Shown here in pieces: positions 34,135 through 37,351 of a DNA stretch of 37,351 nt. The first letter of the stretch is position 1, and each line of letters opens with the position of its first letter. The stretch comes from an uncultured Sulfurimonas sp. (lineage in GTDB: Bacteria; Campylobacterota; Campylobacteria; Campylobacterales; Sulfurimonadaceae). The notes beneath the pieces are model-generated. The model was not told the origin of the DNA. It did no database searches and saw only the letters and a program-made list of their open reading frames with translations. The position numbers and the translations under genes were made by a program. Location of the stretch: the NCBI GenBank assembly GCA_937900945.1, contig CALCGG010000118.1, positions 1-37,351 on the forward strand. The letters run 5' to 3'.

Positions 34135-34425
34135 ATGATTAAAAATAGTGTAAAAAACTTTAGACTTATGGGCTTGATAGAGGGATATTCCTACCTAATA
34201 CTTCTTTTTATTGCAATGCCGTTAAAATATTTGGCCGGTTATCCGATATATGTCAAAGTAGCGGGTATGACGCATGGGGTTTTGTTTATATTATTTTGCC
34301 TACTATTACTCAAAGCTTTAGATGATGCAAAATGGTCGCACAAAGAGAGTATTCTATTTTTTGCAGCATCACTTATACCTTTTGGAACTTTTTTTACAGA
34401 CAAAAAAGTTAAGGCTTATGAATAA
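34135..34425 (+). CDS. DUF3817-family small membrane protein
   Basis: A 96-residue protein with three hydrophobic segments: GYSYLILLFIAMPLKYLAG, MTHGVLFILFCLLLLKALD and SILFFAASLIPFGTFFTDKK. This matches the DUF3817 (YdzA-like) pattern, where the segment GYSYLILLFIAMPLKY and the closing PFGTFFTDK are conserved. Molecular function is unknown. The start is ATG 34135, preceded by A/G-rich sequence (AAAGAAGAA). It is a single gene, divergent from oadG, in a 153-bp gap. Confidence 0.8.
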   Translation: MIKNSVKNFRLMGLIEGYSYLILLFIAMPLKYLAGYPIYVKVAGMTHGVLFILFCLLLLKALDDAKWSHKESILFFAASLIPFGTFFTDKKVKAYE

Positions 34426-34486
34426 ATTGTTATGAAGAATTTTTTAGATAAAATTCTGACTCAATAACTTTAAGGAACAACAACAA

Positions 34487-34783
34487 ATGATAGCTGGAAT
34501 GTACGAACAAGACTTTATAGCATATATAATTTTTGGACTTTTACTTAACTTTGTCTTTTCTATACTATTTGGAATATATCTAAGTAAAAATATAGGTATG
34601 CAGGAGATGATGAATTCTAAAGGGGACAAAGAACAATCTATACTGATTAGTTTAAGTTTATTTATTCCTTTTGCAAAAATGTTAATAACGCTTTATAGAG
34701 TTACAATTCTTCAACTTTATTTTTTAAATAAAGGTCATTCGCATAAAGAGTTTTGGATTTACATGACTCACTCTAAAAACTAA
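34487..34783 (+). CDS. Uncharacterised two-helix membrane protein
   Basis: A 98-residue protein not recognised. It has a membrane segment at about residues 10-30 (AYIIFGLLLNFVFSILFGIY) and another at 50-70 (SILISLSLFIPFAKMLITLY), joined by a polar loop with GMQEMMNSKGDKEQ. The C-terminus has GHSHKEFWIYMTH. ATG 34487 follows TAAGGA by nine bases. It lies 61 bp after the DUF3817 gene on the same strand and may share its transcript. An opposite-strand frame in the same place has no supporting features. Confidence 0.6.
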   Translation: MIAGMYEQDFIAYIIFGLLLNFVFSILFGIYLSKNIGMQEMMNSKGDKEQSILISLSLFIPFAKMLITLYRVTILQLYFLNKGHSHKEFWIYMTHSKN

Positions 34784-34798
34784 AGAAGACACGAAAAG

Positions 34799-35482
34799 CT
34801 ACTTTTTCTTAAATATGAGAAGGGTCTTATCTTCAGTGTCATAAAGTGAAAAGTTTTGTTTTTCAATAAGCTTTAAATTATCTAGTTTTTGAAAAATCTT
34901 TATTTTATGAAAATACTGAATGATTGTATCCTGATATTTGGTATAACTGCCATCATCATTTTTTTCAAACAAAGTAAACTTAGTCGCAAGTTCATCATTT
35001 TCAAATGTTGCATCTACACTTAAAAACTCTTTTTCATTCTCACTGCTCATAGTGCCCTCAGCAACATCGCTAAAACCATAACGAGTGTTGATATCGGCTA
35101 TAAAAATTCCATCATCATTGAGTTTTTCAGATATAGAATTTAAAAAAATCAGAAGTTCTTCTTCATTTAAAAAGTTAAGAACATCAAAAATAGATACAAC
35201 TGCATCATATTTTCCACCTACATGTGCGACATCTATACACTCAGCATCAAGACCTTGCGCTTTACACTCAGCAATCATCACAGAACTTAAGTCAACTCCT
35301 TTACATGTAACTCCATCACTAATCATCCGCCGCATAAATCCGCCACGGCCACAGCCAACATCTAAAAGAGTTTTAACTTCTTTATCATCAAGCTCTGAAC
35401 GATATAGGTCATAAAGTGCTTCTGTTGCTTCTTCAATACCTAATAAATGTTCAGCTTTCGCATAAAGATCTAAATTTGTCAT
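34799..35482 (-). CDS. Class I SAM-dependent methyltransferase
   Basis: A 227-residue methyltransferase with the Rossmann motif I LLDVGCGRGGFMRRM near residues 40-55. VDLSSVMIAECKAQGLD is motif II, and YDAVVSIFDVLNFLNEEELL is motif III/IV. The C-terminal third is beta-rich (KEFLSVDATFENDELATKF) as in ubiquinone/menaquinone-type or small-molecule enzymes. Substrate not identifiable. It is translationally coupled to hisG (start and stop share base 35482) and is the last gene of the operon. Confidence 0.85.
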   Translation of the reverse strand: MTNLDLYAKAEHLLGIEEATEALYDLYRSELDDKEVKTLLDVGCGRGGFMRRMISDGVTCKGVDLSSVMIAECKAQGLDAECIDVAHVGGKYDAVVSIFDVLNFLNEEELLIFLNSISEKLNDDGIFIADINTRYGFSDVAEGTMSSENEKEFLSVDATFENDELATKFTLFEKNDDGSYTKYQDTIIQYFHKIKIFQKLDNLKLIEKQNFSLYDTEDKTLLIFKKK

Positions 35483-36105
35483 TAATTCTGTTCTGCTTTA
35501 ATTACTTTGTTTATCTTTTCATAAATATCCAAAACTTCATCTTTTTTAGCAATATAACTATTTTTATTGGCAATCAGATAAGTTGATGAAGTCATAATAT
35601 CTTCTACAACCTCTAAGCCATTTTGTTTCATGGTAGCTCCCGTTTCGACAACATCCACTATCATATCAGCTAAACCGATAAGCGGTGCTAGTTCTATGGA
35701 GCCATAAAGCTTTATAATTTCAACAGATACTGCTCGTTGCTCAAAGTAGCGTTTAGTAATATTTACCATCTTTGACGCCACTTTGATTTCCGGTTTATCA
35801 AGGTCCAGTTTTTCGCCCTTACGCATGCCGATAGAAACTTTACAGATACCTCTTTTTAAATCAAGCAAACGGATAACATCCAAGCCCTGCTCTTCCAAAG
35901 TATCTAGTCCGACTACACCTATATCAGCAGCTTGATGAAAAACATAAGTTGCTACATCCTGATTTCTTACTAATAAAAAACGAAATTTTGGAGTATCTAA
36001 TATAAGTTTTCTATCATCAAATGCAAAACTATCACCGAAGATAGTTTCAAAAATCTCTAAAGTCTCTTTTGCAATACGACCTTTTGGAAGTGCAACTGTT
36101 AACAT
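35482..36105 (-). CDS. hisG: ATP phosphoribosyltransferase, short form
   Basis: A 207-residue enzyme for the first step of histidine synthesis, joining ATP and PRPP. MLTVALPKGRIAKETLEIFE is the canonical N-terminus, VGLDTLEEQG is the mid-protein ATP/PRPP region, and ADMIVDVVETGATMKQNGLE is the PRPP-binding motif. The allosteric C-terminal domain of long HisG (about 290 residues) is absent. This short form normally needs HisZ as a regulatory partner; no hisZ gene is in this window. It is sandwiched between coaX (7-base overlap) and the methyltransferase (one base). Confidence 0.93.
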   Translation of the reverse strand: MLTVALPKGRIAKETLEIFETIFGDSFAFDDRKLILDTPKFRFLLVRNQDVATYVFHQAADIGVVGLDTLEEQGLDVIRLLDLKRGICKVSIGMRKGEKLDLDKPEIKVASKMVNITKRYFEQRAVSVEIIKLYGSIELAPLIGLADMIVDVVETGATMKQNGLEVVEDIMTSSTYLIANKNSYIAKKDEVLDIYEKINKVIKAEQN

Positions 36106-36761
36106 AAGTCAGCCTTTTTCATAATCTTTATCATTCCCTTAAATATGAGTATCTCATCTATCTCTGCATGTGGAAATATACTAGCAAATTTCTTTGCATC
36201 TCCACCCGTCAAATATAGCTTCATATCTTGTGCCATAACTTCTCTATAAAGTGTTTTTAAGTACCCATAGCTTATGGCATCTCTGGAATTTTTCGGCATT
36301 TTATCTAAATCTAGCTCAAAGTTAAATGAGTAATCCAATGCACTTGAAATATTTTTATAAGTTTTGCTCATTGCATTCAAACCTGGATAAATAAATCCAC
36401 CTTCAAAAAGACCATTCTTTACAATATCAACAGTTATCGCACTTCCTGCATCTAAGATAATTCCATCTTCTATAGCTTCACATGCAAAGATTCTGTCTAC
36501 ACCCATAGTTTCATAATAATTGAACATTTCTACATGCGAAGATAAATCAATCCAATTATCCAATTTACTTAAAATTAATTTGACATGTGGATTCACGCAA
36601 ATATAAAAAATTTTTTCTTGAATACTTGATGGATTAAATGAACTTACTTCTGTTTTATACTCTTTTATGATTGAAGTATTAGAATTCTTCTTGTTTTTAC
36701 AATAAGCTGAGTTCACTTCAAGAAAATGATAAGAAGTATTTCCTATGTCACAGAGCAGCAT
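36099..36761 (-). CDS. coaX: Type III pantothenate kinase
   Basis: A 220-residue ASKHA-fold kinase for the first step of CoA synthesis. MLLCDIGNTSYHFLEV holds the phosphate-1 loop (DIGNT). DRIFACEA lies in the pantothenate region, IILDAGSAITVDIV is phosphate-2, and GGFIYPGLNAMSK is the following conserved block. Sequence LTGGDAKKF is the adenosine motif. Length is slightly short but normal for Campylobacterota. It shares base 36761 with the stop of the uncharacterised gene upstream, and overlaps hisG by 7 bases, so all are translationally coupled. Confidence 0.9.
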   Translation of the reverse strand: MLLCDIGNTSYHFLEVNSAYCKNKKNSNTSIIKEYKTEVSSFNPSSIQEKIFYICVNPHVKLILSKLDNWIDLSSHVEMFNYYETMGVDRIFACEAIEDGIILDAGSAITVDIVKNGLFEGGFIYPGLNAMSKTYKNISSALDYSFNFELDLDKMPKNSRDAISYGYLKTLYREVMAQDMKLYLTGGDAKKFASIFPHAEIDEILIFKGMIKIMKKADLC

Positions 36762-37099
36762 TAAATTATTTTCCAGCCTTGACTTTCAAAAGCTTTTTTA
36801 GCCTTTGAACAAAGCGGTGCATCAATAAAAATTATCTTATGCTTAAAATTATGGTCAAAATAGATAACTAATTTAGCATATATCTCTTCAAATTTATGCA
36901 CATCTTTCATAAGCAACCTGCTCTTTTGACTTACTGCGAAAATTGCCCAGAAATACCCGGTTGTATCAGTAGCTTTATAAATCTTGATTTTATTTCTAAT
37001 GCCCAGCTCTTTTGGAGCAACTTCTTGCATTTTTTTATAAATTTTCCCTTTTTTTCTTAGAGAATCTACTATCATCTGCATATTTAAGTCCTTAGCCAT
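36761..37099 (-). CDS. Uncharacterised basic protein upstream of coaX
   Basis: A 112-residue protein not recognised. It starts MAKDLNMQMIVDSLRKKGKI and has a lysine-rich first third. The middle has a beta-rich block (TGYFWAIFAVSQKSRLLMKD), and it ends with IIFIDAPLCSKAKKAFESQG. No signal peptide or membrane segment is seen. ATG 37099 is chosen, since the second copy of this 5' end on the opposite strand also begins there; an in-frame start at 37111 would add MGLF. It is the first gene of the coaX-hisG operon. Its 5' end is repeated in inverted orientation at the right edge of the window. Confidence 0.75.
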   Translation of the reverse strand: MAKDLNMQMIVDSLRKKGKIYKKMQEVAPKELGIRNKIKIYKATDTTGYFWAIFAVSQKSRLLMKDVHKFEEIYAKLVIYFDHNFKHKIIFIDAPLCSKAKKAFESQGWKII

Positions 37100-37117
37100 A
37101 AATAACCCCAACTTCAG
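37086..37117. repeat. Left arm of the outer inverted repeat (gene 5' end)
   Basis: This 32-nt arm carries the first codons and leader of the uncharacterised minus-strand gene. It is the reverse complement of 37320-37351 at 29 of 32 positions; the three differences are all transitions. The duplicated stretch spans the start codon and putative ribosome binding site. Confidence 0.9.
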
Positions 37118-37215
37118 CGATAAGTAAATAGCTCTAGTGCTAGGCAGATTTTCGCAGGGCTAGTTTACCTAGTTCAAGAGAATCTAACGACGCAATAGGG
37201 CTATTTACTTATCGC
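37117..37215. repeat. Long hairpin 1 in the divergent intergenic region
   Basis: GCGATAAGTAAATAGC at 37117-37132 is the exact reverse complement of 37200-37215 (16 of 16). The 67-nt loop contains four CTAG tetranucleotides and short internal pairs. It could be an RNA structure, a DNA palindrome or the terminus of a small element. Confidence 0.85.
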
Positions 37216-37222
37216 CCGAAGG

Positions 37223-37320
37223 GAAGTTTAAAAAGAGGGCTACTGCTTCGTTGAAAGCACTTGAAGCTACTAGTAGCTCCTGCGCACTTTCGCCTCACAT
37301 TAGCCCTCTTTTTAAGCTTC
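37223..37320. repeat. Long hairpin 2 in the divergent intergenic region
   Basis: GAAGTTTAAAAAGAGGGCTA at 37223-37242 pairs with 37301-37320 at 19 of 20 positions. The loop contains a perfect 14-bp palindrome AGCTACTAGTAGCT near 37265-37278. It follows hairpin 1 by seven bases, and a small CCC-GAA-GGG hairpin bridges them. The region between the divergent starts shows no ORF, tRNA or known RNA. Confidence 0.85.
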
Positions 37321-37337
37321 TGAAGCTGGGATTATCT

Positions 37338-37351
37338 ATGGCTAAGGACTT
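37338..37351 (+). CDS. Start of a second, divergent copy of the uncharacterised gene (partial)
   Basis: ATGGCTAAGGACTT encodes MAKD and the first two bases of a Leu-compatible codon, identical to the start of the minus-strand gene at 37099. Its leader (GCTGGGATTATCT) differs from the other copy only by transitions. The rest lies beyond the window, so it could be a full paralogue or a fragment. Confidence 0.55.

Noticed and set aside
34444-34629. Minus-strand 61-residue frame opposite the two-helix membrane protein
   Set aside because: The plus-strand frame has a ribosome binding site and coherent membrane topology, while the minus frame has neither.
37117-37320. tRNA, attC site or integron remnant in the right-edge hairpins
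   Set aside because: No cloverleaf or T-loop consensus is found, the stems are not flanked by the GTTRRRY/RYYYAAC pattern of attC, and no integrase or cassette gene is nearby.

Overview
The window looks like a chromosomal segment of a sulfur-oxidising, Sulfurimonas-like member of the Campylobacterota (formerly Epsilonproteobacteria). It is AT-rich and densely packed, with strongly lysine-biased proteins. The family-level evidence is a CheV chemotaxis coupling protein, a lineage-typical variant of the OadA carboxyltransferase, a DUF6858-like protein, an EAL signalling protein, PilT and a short-form HisG. This placement is inferred from protein resemblance by eye; no database search was run. 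No prophage, insertion sequence, CRISPR array, rRNA or tRNA was seen.

Layout. 1-632: tandem hairpins, a decayed alpha-carbonic anhydrase and a regulatory region rich in ACATAAA/TTTATGT boxes. 633-3609: a DUF6858-like gene, a TapT-type tRNA-modifying enzyme, a BaiN/YhiN flavoprotein, a 58-residue lysine-rich histone-like gene and a small HTH-like gene. 3669-6103: cation/proton antiporter, thiamine phosphate synthase-like gene and an unknown gene, all on the minus strand. 6225-8384: a GAF-PAS-GGDEF-EAL protein converging on polA. 8404-16109: a minus-strand run of eight closely spaced or overlapping genes: YfgM-like, BamB-like lipoprotein, Xer recombinase, HD hydrolase, NosL-like, DsbD_2/SafE-like, HDOD, PolA. 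16225-20750: a plus-strand operon of gatC, Spx/ArsC-like, pilT, trkA and trkH. 20777-29496: minus-strand MidA methyltransferase, TolC-like protein and argD; then an ExbB/MotA-like channel with an OmpA/MotB-like partner and a 49-residue coiled-coil protein; then a molybdopterin oxidoreductase overlapping an HlyD-like adaptor. 29600-30550: cheV. 30625-33975: oadGAB sodium-pumping decarboxylase operon. 34135-34783: two small membrane proteins. 34799-37099: minus-strand operon of an unknown gene, coaX, hisG and a methyltransferase. 37100-37351: nested inverted repeats leading into a second, divergent copy of the start of that unknown gene.

How the genes work together. Most of the window is housekeeping: DNA replication and chromosome resolution, envelope assembly, potassium uptake, arginine/histidine/CoA/thiamine metabolism and sodium-coupled decarboxylation. 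The least explained parts are the channel/OmpA pair with a long predicted cytoplasmic tail and no recognisable effector, the adaptor-plus-molybdoenzyme pair, the lysine-rich mini-protein, and the inverted-repeat structure at the right edge.
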